This document shows positions 45,641 through 59,150 of a stretch of DNA of 64,000 bases, piece after piece. A model generated the notes under the pieces. That model had not been told where the DNA came from. It saw nothing but the letters and a program-made list of their open reading frames with translations, and did not search any database. Position 1 is the stretch's first letter; each line of letters starts with the position of its first letter. Location of the stretch: contig CM064732.1 in NCBI GenBank assembly GCA_032717465.1, positions 24,626,729-24,690,728 of the forward strand, read 5' to 3'. A program made the translations under genes and the position numbers. This DNA is from Coenobita brevimanus. Its lineage: Eukaryota > Arthropoda > Malacostraca > Decapoda > Coenobitidae.

Positions 45641-46426
45641 TTACATATAACTTTCATTCACCTCTTTACTACTGAAAGTGTTTTGTAAATTATACAATAC
45701 CATCTGAAAAGGATACAATAAAATTCAAAACACATAATGGGCCTAAAATATATATGGGCATGAGACGAACCTAAAACAAGACAAAGGACACCATAAGTAG
45801 TTTCACACATCTCTACAATATTGTAAGGGGAAAGAAAAAAAATATTATTTGGGGGGAGACAGAGGGATGAACCCTGGGGGTCCTACCCTCAATAAACTCT
45901 GGTCCAGGTGTAGTTCTTCTACTGCACAAAATTTTATGTGCCACGTGAAAACTATGATGTTCCACCTGTGGACAAACCCTCATGTGGAGTGGCCATCAGT
46001 GCCCTGCGTGAATCCTACTATATGTCAGAAATTTTGAGGGTATTCTTCTACCAGGAAACATATGTTAAAATGAAAATAATAGGAGTCTCTTTGCTTGAAT
46101 GGCGTGTAAACTGACACCCTCACTCACCTATTATTATCTCCTTTATCCTAGCTAGCTCCCCTTGATTTGGCCAAATGTTAAAGGATACATAGCTAGATAA
46201 GTCGGACTGAAAGATAATAACGGGCTGGCTGTCTTGGTTGAGTTGCATGGATCATATGCAAGTGTCCTGCAGTATATACAGTGCTCTCCCCTTAGCTAAC
46301 TGACTTAAACAACTGAAAATGGTGTTTCCTTTCTCTTTTATTGGATTCAGAGATGCCAAATATTATTTAATTACTATTACTAAAATACAATGAATTACTT
46401 CATGAAATTTACAAGGAAGGTCTAAC
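45641..46426. other. No gene seen
   Basis: AT-rich; a 62-codon plus frame at 45849-46037 has no recognisable family. Confidence 0.45.
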
Positions 46427-46814
46427 TTAACCCCATTGCATCCGGCATTTATTTCCGCCAACCCTTCTCCCACACGGGCATTTCTAAGAAAATTGTCATT
46501 TTTTAAATCTCCATATCTCGGCTAATACTTAACCAAAAAAAAAAATAATAATAATAATAAGTGTCATAATAGTCACCAATCCTTCAACATCGAGCTGATG
46601 GCCTCAGATTGTCCGTGAAGTGCATGCAGTCAGAGAGAGTGAGTGGGGAAAGCGGGCAATTTTTGTTTTTGTTTTTTGCCCGTGTCCATATGCGTGGCAG
46701 AGATGCTGTGACACAAATAAGGCTTAGACTAGCCCTCTAAAATAATAATAATTCCAGACGACCACAATCCACCACAAACACCATTTCTGTGTAGGTTTTT
46801 CAAATATTTTGAAA

Positions 46815-47073
46815 ACTGAGGTGGTTTGGCGATGTGGAGAGGATGGAGGATGAGAGACTGACGAAGAGAGTGTATGTGAGTGAGGTGGAGGGGGAAAGAG
46901 GGAGGGGGAGGCCGAGGATGAGATGGAGGGATGGGGTGGAGAGGTATATGAGAGAGGGGGGTGTGAGTTGGTAGCAGGGCAGTGAAATGGCGGGGGACAG
47001 GGCGACGTGGAGGCGATTTGTTTGTGGCCACCCCAAACGGGATTGAGGCGTCTGGCAATAGATAGATAGATAG
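46815..47073 (+). mobile_element. F1 LINE 3' end fragment (copy E)
   Basis: Plus-strand 3' terminal 260 bp of the F1 family: ctgaggtggtttggcgatgt (WFGHVERM region), glycine/arginine-rich coding, ggccaccccaaacgggattg, then gcgtctggcaata and a (GATA)4 tail at 47058-47073. It shows the native 3' end of the family well. Confidence 0.88.
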
Positions 47074-47206
47074 TTTTTCAAAAGTGTGACGTAATTGCTG
47101 CTGTGTGTCCGGTAACCATAGCAACGACCTTGAAGCAGGCTGCTTCAGGTACAGGCCCGTGAGCCTGCTTGCCTCACCACCGCTCCATCATTCCACCACC
47201 AGTGCC

Positions 47207-47208
<2 letters not shown>

Positions 47209-47240
<32 letters not shown>
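47209..47240. repeat. (AC)16 microsatellite at the SINE head
   Basis: Perfect ac repeats ending exactly where the tRNA-like sequence begins. Confidence 0.93.
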
Positions 47241-47241
<1 letters not shown>

Positions 47242-47582
47242 GCTCGCTGGTGCAGTGGTAACGCTCTCGCTTGCCAACTGGTGGACGGGAGTTCGCGCCT
47301 CGCTCAGGTTGCAAAAAGTTTCACTGACGAAGTGGGTGGTTACTGTCCCCCTTGAGCAAGGGGACGGGTGTGTGCATGTGTGAAGGTCACAGCCTTGCCC
47401 TTAGATCGGACTATATGAGCTCTCAGCTCCCTTCCGGGAGGGTAAAAAGCTGACAATCACGACCATCAAGTGATCCTGACCGACCCGGTGAATTACAGAT
47501 GTATGTCTGGCTTGCACTGCCGCTTGATTCTAGCACCGGTGTGCCGCTAGAAGTGTCTGTATTACAACTGCTGCAAATTCTA
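47241..47582 (+). mobile_element. tRNA-Gly-derived SINE with trinucleotide tail
   Basis: The first 70 bp follow a tRNA-Gly(GCC) layout: A-box tggtgcagtggt, anticodon-loop-like cttgccaac, B-box gagttcgcgcc. About 270 bp of unrelated body follow, then a (CTA)n tract. A pol III promoter head, non-tRNA body and simple repeat tail are the standard SINE plan. It would depend on a LINE for movement. Only one copy is visible here, so the 3' limit is approximate. Confidence 0.68.
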
Positions 47583-47790
47583 CTACTACTACTACTACTA
47601 CAACTACTGCTACCACTACAACTACACTACTACAACTACTACTACCACTACAACTACCATTACCACAACTGCTACTACTACTAGCACAACCACAACAACA
47701 ACTACCACTATGTCTACAACTACTACTACTACTACTACAACAACTACTACTGCTGCTTCTACTACTACTATTACTACTACTACTACTTAA
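47583..47790. repeat. (CTA)n/(ACA)n trinucleotide tract
   Basis: About 200 bp of ctactac with caa variants, directly downstream of the SINE body. Confidence 0.9.
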
Positions 47791-47867
47791 AACCTAAGAA
47801 CAATATTTTGAACAAAGTAGTTATTCACATACTGTCCACAATCGAAAATATTTTCTATACAACAGAT

Positions 47868-48310
47868 TTTTTTCCCCTGTGATTTGTACTTTTTCATCAT
47901 AATAAATATACACGAAAACTTTCTGTAAAAAATTAGGCACTGACTTTATCATGAAACAAATTTTCTGATTCCATTATTCATAATTAAGTAGACACAGCAG
48001 TGGTGCAAGGCTTGCCCCAACTCGCTTCCTCCTCTCTCCTCCACCTCCTCCCTTTCTCCTCTCCACTATATTTTCCACTATAATGGATCTTTTCCCCTGT
48101 GATTTGTACTTTTCATCACACAGTAACAAATATACACACATAAAAGCTTTCAATAATAAATAAGGCACTGATTTCTAATGTTTCTACTTCCATTATACAC
48201 ATAAATACACAGTGGTGGTGCGACTTTTGCCTCACCGTGCTTTCTCCTCCCTCCCTCCTCCACCCTTTCCCTTTCTCCACTCACTACTTCCTCTTCCAGG
48301 GTCGTCAGTA
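47868..48310. repeat. Diverged tandem duplication, 220-bp period
   Basis: ttttcccctgtgatttgtac starts units at about 47868 and 48088. Both continue through aaatatacac, aggcactga, attcataa/attatacac and a gtggtgc ... cctcctcc block. Similarity is moderate, so the duplication is old. It lies within the TTAA element. Confidence 0.75.
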
Positions 48311-48821
48311 CCCTCTGAACCATTCCCATCATCAGAAATAGCAGATAAACGTACAGAGGAAACGATGGGCACACAGTGGAGGACTCACATGATCCACCCT
48401 CCTCATGTGATGCATTAATATCAACACTCATCATGGCGGTCACTCTCTTCAGAGGAAGAGACACTTTCTCCACTCACAATTGGTGATAATGTCATCGTGA
48501 GTTCTCTCTTTATCACACTATAAGTAAGGCCTTTTCTTTTCTGGCCTTTGGACTTCATTGATGTTGAAGTCAGCAGCTGCGGGTGGTCAGCCAAGGATCT
48601 GGACACGGGGAAAATTTTTGCGTAGGTCTATTAATTAAAGATATAGGCAGGTAACTGGAGCTTGACTTGGATGCATGCAGTAGGATTGCCAGTGGCTGTG
48701 TATGGTTAAAATAACCAGCGGAATATTCAAACAATGCCGCAAAACACTAGATAATGTATACTTGCCACCAAGACGTCCCCAGGCTGTCACTTACACATGT
48801 CACCTGGACGCAGTGGGTTAA

Positions 48822-49639
48822 TAAGTTAATTTTAGTTTTAAATAAAAACTAAAGTCAAATATTCATTTTATCTAGAAATAAGATCTTTCATTTTTCACAT
48901 CACCATCCAATGCATGCACAGTCATGTACTGTACCTGGAATAGTCCTATAATTATTGGGAATTTTTATACGTGTTTACATTCTATTTGTCCATAAAAGTT
49001 AAATGCAGTAGTATTTAATTTTTTAATAATAATGGCTATGTAGAAGAAAACTAGAACAAATTCCTGGGTAATTGTACCACTTTGAACCAATACTATATTG
49101 TCTCTGGCAAATCCTTTTGCTTTATAACAAGAACAACTATATTAAAAGCTGATGAAAGTAAAAGAAAAAAAAGAGAAAGATGAAATAGGAGGAGTAGAAG
49201 TTTATCAACATTAGACAGAAAGAAGAAAAACAAAAGAGAAAATTGGTTCAGATCAGAGAAACAATGAACAAAAAAAAAAAAAAAATGAAACAGGTCCAAA
49301 GCTAAGTGGCACTAGGAGATCAACAAATTATATCACTAAAAGGCAAGCATGGTGAATTCATTATGTACAGAGAGGAGAAAGTGAAGAGAACTGAAGAATT
49401 TTTAAGAAGAACTGTATCAAAGACAATAGTATGCATAGGTGTATTTTCAGGTGACACAAGTTAAACATAAGAGAAAACACCAAAGGAAGAAAATTTCTTC
49501 TCTTAAACATATGAAAAGAGGATATAACCCAAGAGAACATGGAATAATAACACATTTGCTGTGGGATGACGAGGTAAAAGTTCAAAACTGGCTTGCCCAC
49601 TTATTTTACTCAAAGGAAAACGAAAGAAATTCCCCAACA
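48822..49639. other. No clear gene; perhaps upstream LINE sequence
   Basis: AT-rich with A/G-rich patches. The part from about 49330 onward may be the decayed linker of the LINE RT that starts near 49640, but no motif is certain. Confidence 0.4.
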
Positions 49640-50125
49640 TAGTGTTATGCAATAGTTATCTTGATTTACAAGAAAGACAACTCGAAAGAATTCAACAATT
49701 ATCGAACTATTAGCTTATTATCAGTTATTTACAATCCCTACTAGTCATATGAACAGAATAACAAGAAACTTGGAAAAAAAAAAAAAAACGTGAGCAGGCG
49801 GGAATCCAAAGCGGGTATTCAACTACAGATCATTTACTCACAATGAATCACCTAAATGATAAGATTACAGAATGTAATAAAACACTGTGCTTAGGTTTTG
49901 TTGGTTAATATATGGCTTTCTACTCAGTGGAGCATATAACTATTTTAAATTTATTGCAGAAACAAGAAAAATACTGTTAAACTGCTCAAAACAAATACAA
50001 AGAGGGAATGCTTATATTAAAGTTATATGCAATCTTAGATACAAATTAAGATTTAGAGAGGCACGTGTCAGGTAGATACAGTTTCACCAATGTCATTTAC
50101 AACATGCCACAGTTTGTGTACAGGT
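49640..50125 (+). pseudogene. LINE reverse transcriptase fragment, family F6
   Basis: Plus-strand residues in broken frames read LIYKKDNSKEFNNYRTISLL, then EQAGIQSGYSTTDHLLTMNH, LCLGFV followed by FYSVEHITILNLL (the usual DYEKAFDSVEH, first Asp lost), and RGTCQVDTVSPMSFTT (usual RGVRQGDTISP). This is fingers and palm of a LINE RT distinct from F1-F5. The catalytic ADD is not visible and the copy ends near 50125. Confidence 0.65.
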
Positions 50126-50186
50126 TCAATTTTGTCATCCAATAAGTCAATTATTTGGGTAGGTTCTAATTCTGCACCTATTCTAG

Positions 50187-50528
50187 TTACCATTTATGAA
50201 TGTGTGGGGTTACAAAGACTGAAACTACCAGTTTGGCCTCTCCACTGGCATGTTTCAGAAAAGGCAATTGACCCATATTAAGGGTACCTCCTGAACTCTT
50301 GAACATCTGTACTATATTCTTCTTGAAAGTCCTATGTAGGAATCTTCCACAGTAATCTGACCCAACGATCATTTTTATGGGGCCCACAGTAACTGATTTC
50401 ACATTCTGTTTAGCCAGCTTTATCCTTATGTTCTGTACATGATCATAGGTTTCCTTCAGTCCTTTGGCAAATATTCTTGTTTCCATCGTATCCAGTACAG
50501 CTGCTGTTATAGGGTATTTGAATTTCAT
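50187..50528 (-). pseudogene. Retroelement aspartic-protease-like relic
   Basis: A 113-codon minus frame reads ITAAVLDTMETRIFAKGLKE ... IRIKLAKQ ... IKMIVGSDYCGRFL. The pattern 'VLD...I..PGL......L...IKLA......I..LIGSDY' recalls the C-terminal half of the DUF1758/Pao-type protease of BEL and related retroelements. No catalytic D-[ST]-G is visible and no LTRs were found nearby. Moderate-to-low certainty. Confidence 0.35.
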
Positions 50529-51057
50529 AAAAGCAGACTTTCCTGATCTACCAGAAGACCCGCCGACATGTCATAAAAGTACCCCCGCTAATACCAATAC
50601 ACCAGTCCTGTATGAGACAGCCCTAGCATGTATTCAATATGGACGGTGGGTGTTAGTGCCGAAGTGGTGACATGTGGAGAGGTGTATGGTATGTAGGAGG
50701 ACTACGGGGCCTTGAGAGCAGGCTGTGAAGCCTATGCTCAGAGTCGGACACATAAAAAAAAAATATATATATACTGGCCAAGTTATATTAATGTTACACA
50801 CTGACTGGATGAAACCGTCAAAATAATAAATTGTATGATGAGACCTCACTGTCTTACGAATATATTACTAAATTACCCTGTGTTCAGATCGTGGCTTATA
50901 AATAAGTATACTATTGAGTAAAATACTGTGTAATGTGTTTTTATTCGTTATCATAACGAAACCATTATTTCCCAAGACAAATGGATGATGGAAGAGTGGT
51001 TGAGACAGTGCGAGTAGGCCTGACTCTCTTACCCTTGGATGTGGGGAGGGTGGAGGG
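50529..51057. other. No gene seen
   Basis: Ordinary spacer; a short atatatat run near 50762. Confidence 0.45.
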
Positions 51058-51163
51058 TAGACGAATAAATGGGAACGAGGGAGGAGTGAAACTAGGGATG
51101 CGGCGGTGCCTAGACGAATAAATGGGAACGAGGGAGGAGTGAAACTAGGGATGCGGCGGTGCC
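51058..51163. repeat. Perfect 53-bp tandem duplication
   Basis: The segment starting tagacgaataaatgggaacg occurs at 51058 and again at 51111 with no difference over 53 bp. Perfect identity implies a very recent event or an assembly artefact. Confidence 0.93.
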
Positions 51164-51390
51164 ACATATACCAACCTGCTCATTCAAGCCGGTCACTCGA
51201 TTTTTGCTGGAGACTGTACCTAAAGAACGATTGTCGCTCTCCACTAGTTAATCAGCTGAAGAGTCTCAATCAATTATATCACAAAGACTTGGTTGAAACT
51301 CATCTTCTCTCTTTGTCTGTGGTGTAGATCAACGAGTTCTTCCCTTAACCCACTGAGAGCGATAGGCCTCATTTGGGACTTATCAGAGTC

Positions 51391-51416
51391 GAGAGAGAGA
51401 GAGAGATAAAGGGGAT

Positions 51417-51464
<48 letters not shown>

Positions 51465-51554
51465 CGAGAGAGAGAGAGAGAGAGAGAGAGAGGTACGAGT
51501 AAATTGTATAATAATGTATGCTTTGTTGGCAGTGCGTAAGTTAATTTATCGTAG

Positions 51555-51606
<52 letters not shown>

Positions 51607-51617
51607 AGGGCATTTTT

Positions 51618-51658
<41 letters not shown>

Positions 51659-51730
51659 ACCAGTAAACTATAATAATGTATGCTTTGTCGGCAGTGTGTA
51701 AGGTAATTTATCGTGGTTAGAGAGAGAGAC
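51391..51730. repeat. (AG)n/(AC)n microsatellite complex with a 164-bp duplicated spacer
   Basis: AG tracts at 51391-51405, 51466-51492, 51558-51603 and 51620-51656 and an AC tract at 51420-51460. The spacer containing aataatgtatgctttgt and taatttatcgt occurs at about 51495 and again at about 51659 with several differences. gataaaggg also recurs. Confidence 0.88.
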
Positions 51731-51897
51731 AGACAGACAGAGTTGATGATGCGGTAATCACGTGACCCTTGCCCATATAGGCTGGTTTTTCCCAGACAAT
51801 GCCCTTCCTCACAACTCACCGTATGTGGTTCGTTGCTCGCGCCAGCAGCTGTTCATCTTCTGGCCATTTTATCTCACCACCATGTGACTTTATGTGG

Positions 51898-51931
<34 letters not shown>

Positions 51932-52696
51932 CCGGATGTGCTCGAACATTTCCAAGACTATGATGTGTGTTTCATTCAATTCTGTAAGACTCGAAATTTC
52001 AGCCAAGTCGTCGCTTGGCAGCAGTTAGCTACAGAACCATCGTCGCTCTCCATGGCTTAAGGATAGACCAGTACTGCTTCACCTTTTCCAACTTAGAAAT
52101 GGTATTCCACTCCTCTGCAGTTGAGATTCACGCCTTCTCCCAGATTCACGTTGTCTTTCAAACAGCTTGAGTTGCTGCACTCTTTACTTCCCATGTTTTG
52201 CACTGTTATAGCTTGAAATACTGCTGCAGGACTTCTGCCCAAGATGGAAGATGATTTTCGGGTCAGAAAGCCAATCATCCACACATCCGGTTTTCGGGTC
52301 TCACATGCCATGACAGGGATAAATAAGTCCACAAATAAAAACTTAGAAAGAGATCAAACAATATGGTTAGTTACAGTGTTTAGTTCCTACATGATGTAAC
52401 AGTACTCAGTATTTCACCATAATATCAGCCTGACAATCTAAGAGTTTTACCAGTATCTTATTTAGTCGGGGTTCGTTGGAGATGGTGTTTTAATATACTC
52501 AACTTGAGACGAAGTAATCAGTGGTGAAAATATCCGATAACTGATGAATGGCTTGTGGCTTATCATTTACTGTATATATGGAGTGGGTGTGGCTGTCTAG
52601 AACAAACCAGAATATGATAAAATGTTCTTGAATGTACAACATGGCCCGGCTGATGTAATGCCATTAGGTTAGGTTATGGTATCTAACTGAACTCAT
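51731..52696. other. No gene seen; (AT)n at 51900-51929
   Basis: A 30-bp (AT)n tract is followed by tgccggatgtg, faintly like a LINE 3' end but without further match. Remaining sequence has no signature. Confidence 0.45.
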
Positions 52697-52700
52697 TTAA

Positions 52701-53477
52701 CCCAAGGCATCCTGACGACGTATGGATATGTTGCCACGTTTTGCCATGGTGACACCTGACAACGTATCCATACGTTTTGCAACTGTGAGGTCCGTCATTT
52801 GCTCATTTTTAAAGTTTCATGGGTGATTTTTGGTAGGCATATGTGGGAGACCTTCCTCTACCCAACCCCAGGTGGGGATAATGCCTGGCCCCACCTGACC
52901 CCTGCTCCCCCCCCCCGCACGCCATTTTCTCAGCAACTCACTTGTTAGCAGTGACTTGGCCAGTATAGACACATCGCACCATGGTCTCTCCAATGACGAA
53001 ATTCAAAGCAAAAGTGATTCCTGAGGTGGAGGACAAAGGAAGAAAGAAGTTAGAGGAAGAAACAAGCAGAAGTGATGAGGCGGTAATGTTATAAAGGAAG
53101 ATGCCATATGTTGATGTTTTTGGTGAGTGAACAATGCTTACATCGCCTATATTATTGTGTGAAAACCAATATACTCTTGTACTACATATAAATTGGTACC
53201 AAATATATAAATATTTACATATAATGAATGATTTGGAATAGTTACCCCTCCCAAGAAAATGTCTTCTCTGGAGCCAGGCCTGAGAGAACACAGTACCAAA
53301 GTGGGGGTACTGTTACCTGTATTTGGTATTTCTAAACTCAACTAGGCACTCTGTGAATTTTCGATGTTTCTCATAAAAAGCAGAGATTTTAGCCCCCCCC
53401 CCAAAAAAAAAAAAAAACGAAAATCTGCTGGGATTGGGGGTGGGGCAGTGGTGAAAAATTTGCCGGGATGTGGCGGG
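52701..53477. mobile_element. Probable TTAA element, 777 bp
   Basis: TTAA at 52697-52700 and 53478-53481. The left end reads cccaaggcatcctga, the right end as complement cccgccacatcccgg (about 10 of 15 alike, including catcc). Near the left end a phrase around cgtatggata recurs in inverted form (cctgacaacgtatccatacg), a subterminal palindrome. No transposase. A candidate non-autonomous piggyBac-type element. Confidence 0.45.
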
Positions 53478-53481
53478 TTAA

Positions 53482-56641
<3,160 letters not shown>

Positions 56642-56655
56642 CCTCCCCACAAAGA
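56642..56655 (-). promoter_or_regulatory. Gypsy-2 polypurine tract
   Basis: On minus, tttgtggggagg directly precedes the 3' LTR start. Confidence 0.65.
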
Positions 56656-56683
56656 AAAAGAAATTTACAAAGGAAATTTCTTA

Positions 56684-57154
56684 TTACTCTAAAACAATCT
56701 GTCTAAAGTCTAGATAAGCAATCTGCAATAACATTTTCTTTCCTAGTATTACAAAACATGAGATCTCCCTAGCATGTTCAGTCATAGGTACTTGCCAGTA
56801 TCCCTTTAACAAATCAAACTTACTTATGTACCTAGCCTTTCCGATCTTGTCTATGCAATCTTCCACGCGAGGGAGAGGGTAAGTGTCTGTTTTGGTTATC
56901 TGATTAACACATCTGTAGTCAATGCAAAGCCGCTGTGACCCACCTGGCTTAGGGACTAGAGTGACAGGAGAACTCCACTCGCTCTGACAGGGCTCAATCA
57001 TCTTGTGGTCCAACAGGTAGCCAAGCTCCTTCTCGATGAGAGGAACTTTCACTGGGTTCACACGGTAAGGAGGCAATTTAATTGGCTTTGCGTCTCCAAC
57101 ATCGACATCATGCATCAACACAGTGGTTCTTCCTGGAGTGGCATGGAACACTTC
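56684..57154 (-). pseudogene. Gypsy-2 reverse transcriptase, truncated
   Basis: In frame with the upstream Pol after a TAG at 57155-57157. Shows HDVDVGDAKPIKLPPYRVNP, WSSPVTLVPKPGGSQRLCID, KTDTYPLPRVEDCIDKIGKA and KFDLLKGYWQVPM with the first catalytic Asp. It breaks off after EISCFVI near 56750. Compared with Gypsy-1, the MPYGLKNAPATF motif, YIDD and all of RNase H are absent; about 20 unrelated residues follow. The element cannot make a working polymerase. Confidence 0.85.
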
Positions 57155-57157
57155 CGG

Positions 57158-59150
57158 CTACTCCTGCAGTAATGCTGAAAACTCCTGCCTTTCCTTGGGA
57201 GGTAGATGAGAAAGCTTAGTCTGGAGATCATTCATGATATCAGGATTCTTCCCCAAACTATCACTCAGGCTCATACTGCATGGGAGAGCTTCACTTGCAG
57301 ACTCGGGTGGAACAGCTACAGTGCAGACTGGATTATTTTCGTCCCACCTGTGATATAACTTTAGCATGTTGATGTGACATAGTTGCTTGTTCTTTCTACG
57401 ATCTGGTGTGGCGATGACATAGTTGACATCACTGAGTTTCTTCTCCACGAAATAAGGACCACTAAACTTGGCTTGAAGAGGTTGCCCATGCACTGGTAGC
57501 AGAATCAAAACCTGATCTCCTTTCTGAAAGTGGCGTAGCCTGGACTTCTTATCATACCAAGTCTTCATCTTCTCCTGAGCAGCTCCTAAATTCTCTCTCG
57601 CCAGCTGTAAAGCAGTGGACAGCCGTTCTTTGAACTTCATCACATACTCCAGCAGGTTGACGTCATCTTCCTCCGACAGCCAGCATTCGTTGAGTAACTT
57701 AAGGGGTCCTCTTACTTCATGGCCAATCAGTAGTTCAAAAGGTGAGAAGCCCAGTGATTCATTTGGAGATTCTCTTGCAGCAAACACAACGAATGGAAGA
57801 CCTTTATCCCAGTCTTTCTGATGTTCCAAACAGTATTTCTTGAGCATCGATTTGAGTGTTTGATGATATCTCTCCAACGCTCCTTGAGTCTGGGGATGGT
57901 AAGCTGAAGACGTGATCTGGGTGATGCCCAACTCTTTCAGAGACTGCTTGAAAACATTTGACATGAAATTACTTCCCCGGTCTGACTGTACCTCCTTGGG
58001 CAGACCAAACTTTGTGAAGAATCCTAACATTTCCTTAACCACGTTCTTTGCTGAGATATTTCTAAGTGGAATGGCTTCAGGATAACGAGTAGCCATATCA
58101 ATCAGGGTCAACACATAAGAAAATCCTGAAGAAGTCTTAGGAAGAGGGCCCACAATATCCACCAACACACGGGTGAAAGGCGCCTCAAAAGGAGGAATGG
58201 GAACTAGAGGTGCAACCTTTTCAGTCTGATTACACTTCCCCACAACTTGACAGGTGTGACAAGACTTACAATACCAGGAAACATCCCTGAAGATACCTGG
58301 CCAGTAGAAGTGTTTCAAAATGTGTGCCACAGTCTTCCTCACTCCAAGGTGTCCTGCCAAACTGGAATCATGAGCCACTCTAATGATATCCTGCCTACAA
58401 ACACGAGGGATGACAACTTGATATACAACCTCCCATTCACAGTCGGCTGATGCTGCTGGGGGTCTCCACTTCCTCATAAGTACTCCTGACTTTATATAAT
58501 AACAAGTAGAAGCACCAGCTGACTCTTCCTCACTGCAAGCAGAGTTAGCTAGACCTTTCAACTCAGGGTCAGCAACCTGCAACTCAACCAACTCTTGACG
58601 AGACAAATTATCAACACTACGGGGTACTGCCTCATCTGGTGAGTGGTCCAAATTAGCAAGAAAAGTGTCAGCTAGGATAACATCATCATCATCATTATCC
58701 TCTAAATCACCAGTAACTTTAGACTTAGCCCTAGTGACAGCACATGCAGGGAACACATCAGGGACATCACAATCCTGGGTTGCAGCCACTGGCTCACTAG
58801 ACAACTGAGGAGCTGGACACACTTGACTTCCACCAATATCATTTCCAAGTAAGAAAGTTACACCTGACATTGGGAGTGTCTCAACCAACCCAACCATAAC
58901 GGAACCATTAGCAAAAACAGACTCTAAATTCACTCTGCACAGAGGGACAGAGAAGTAATTATTCCTTACACCTTGTAAGATTACAGTTTCATCAGAGGAA
59001 TTAACATTAGAGCCTAGAACACTGGTCAGCATAAGGGATTGGCAAGCACCTGTATCACGATATATTTTAACTGATTTCCTGTCATTACTGTCCAGAGGAC
59101 TGACAAAACCATCAGACAGGAAATTAGCACATGAACTCTTGAGAGTGTCA
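57158..59150 (-). CDS. Gypsy-2 protease-integrase
   Basis: The open frame starts upstream of its first Met; the protease motif RDTGACQS (Asp codon 59054-59056) precedes it, and LLGND follows about 70 residues later. A variable spacer leads to integrase: HX4H (first His 58370-58372, HDSSLAGHLG), CX2C (SCHTCQ, ending about 58250), RVLVDIVGPL, QSDRGSNFMS, and QGALERYHQTLK with the catalytic Glu. The GPY module FSGPYFVEKKL and LCHINMLKLYH follow. It ends at a TAG just before RT. All three integrase acidic residues are intact. Confidence 0.88.

Larger units (their letters stand above)
46431..48817. mobile_element. TTAA-flanked element, piggyBac type, with nested insertions
   Basis: TTAA at 46427-46430 and 48818-48821 brackets ends ccccattgcatccgg (left) and, as complement, cccactgcgtccagg (right), about 12 of 15 alike. 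This is the signature of piggyBac-type transposition. Inside are a fragment of an F1 LINE, a tRNA-derived SINE, a trinucleotide tract and a 220-bp tandem duplication. No intact transposase is present; a minus-strand stretch around 48240-48606 is rich in S/D/E codons but is not recognisable. Ancient and non-autonomous. Confidence 0.6.

Noticed and set aside
47241..47312. Functional tRNA-Gly gene
   Set aside because: The acceptor stem does not pair, the B-box is altered and a long non-tRNA body follows; a SINE head fits better.
51349..51372. Left end of a further TTAA element (TTAA followed by cccactgagagcg)
   Set aside because: No matching right end adjacent to TTAA was found downstream.
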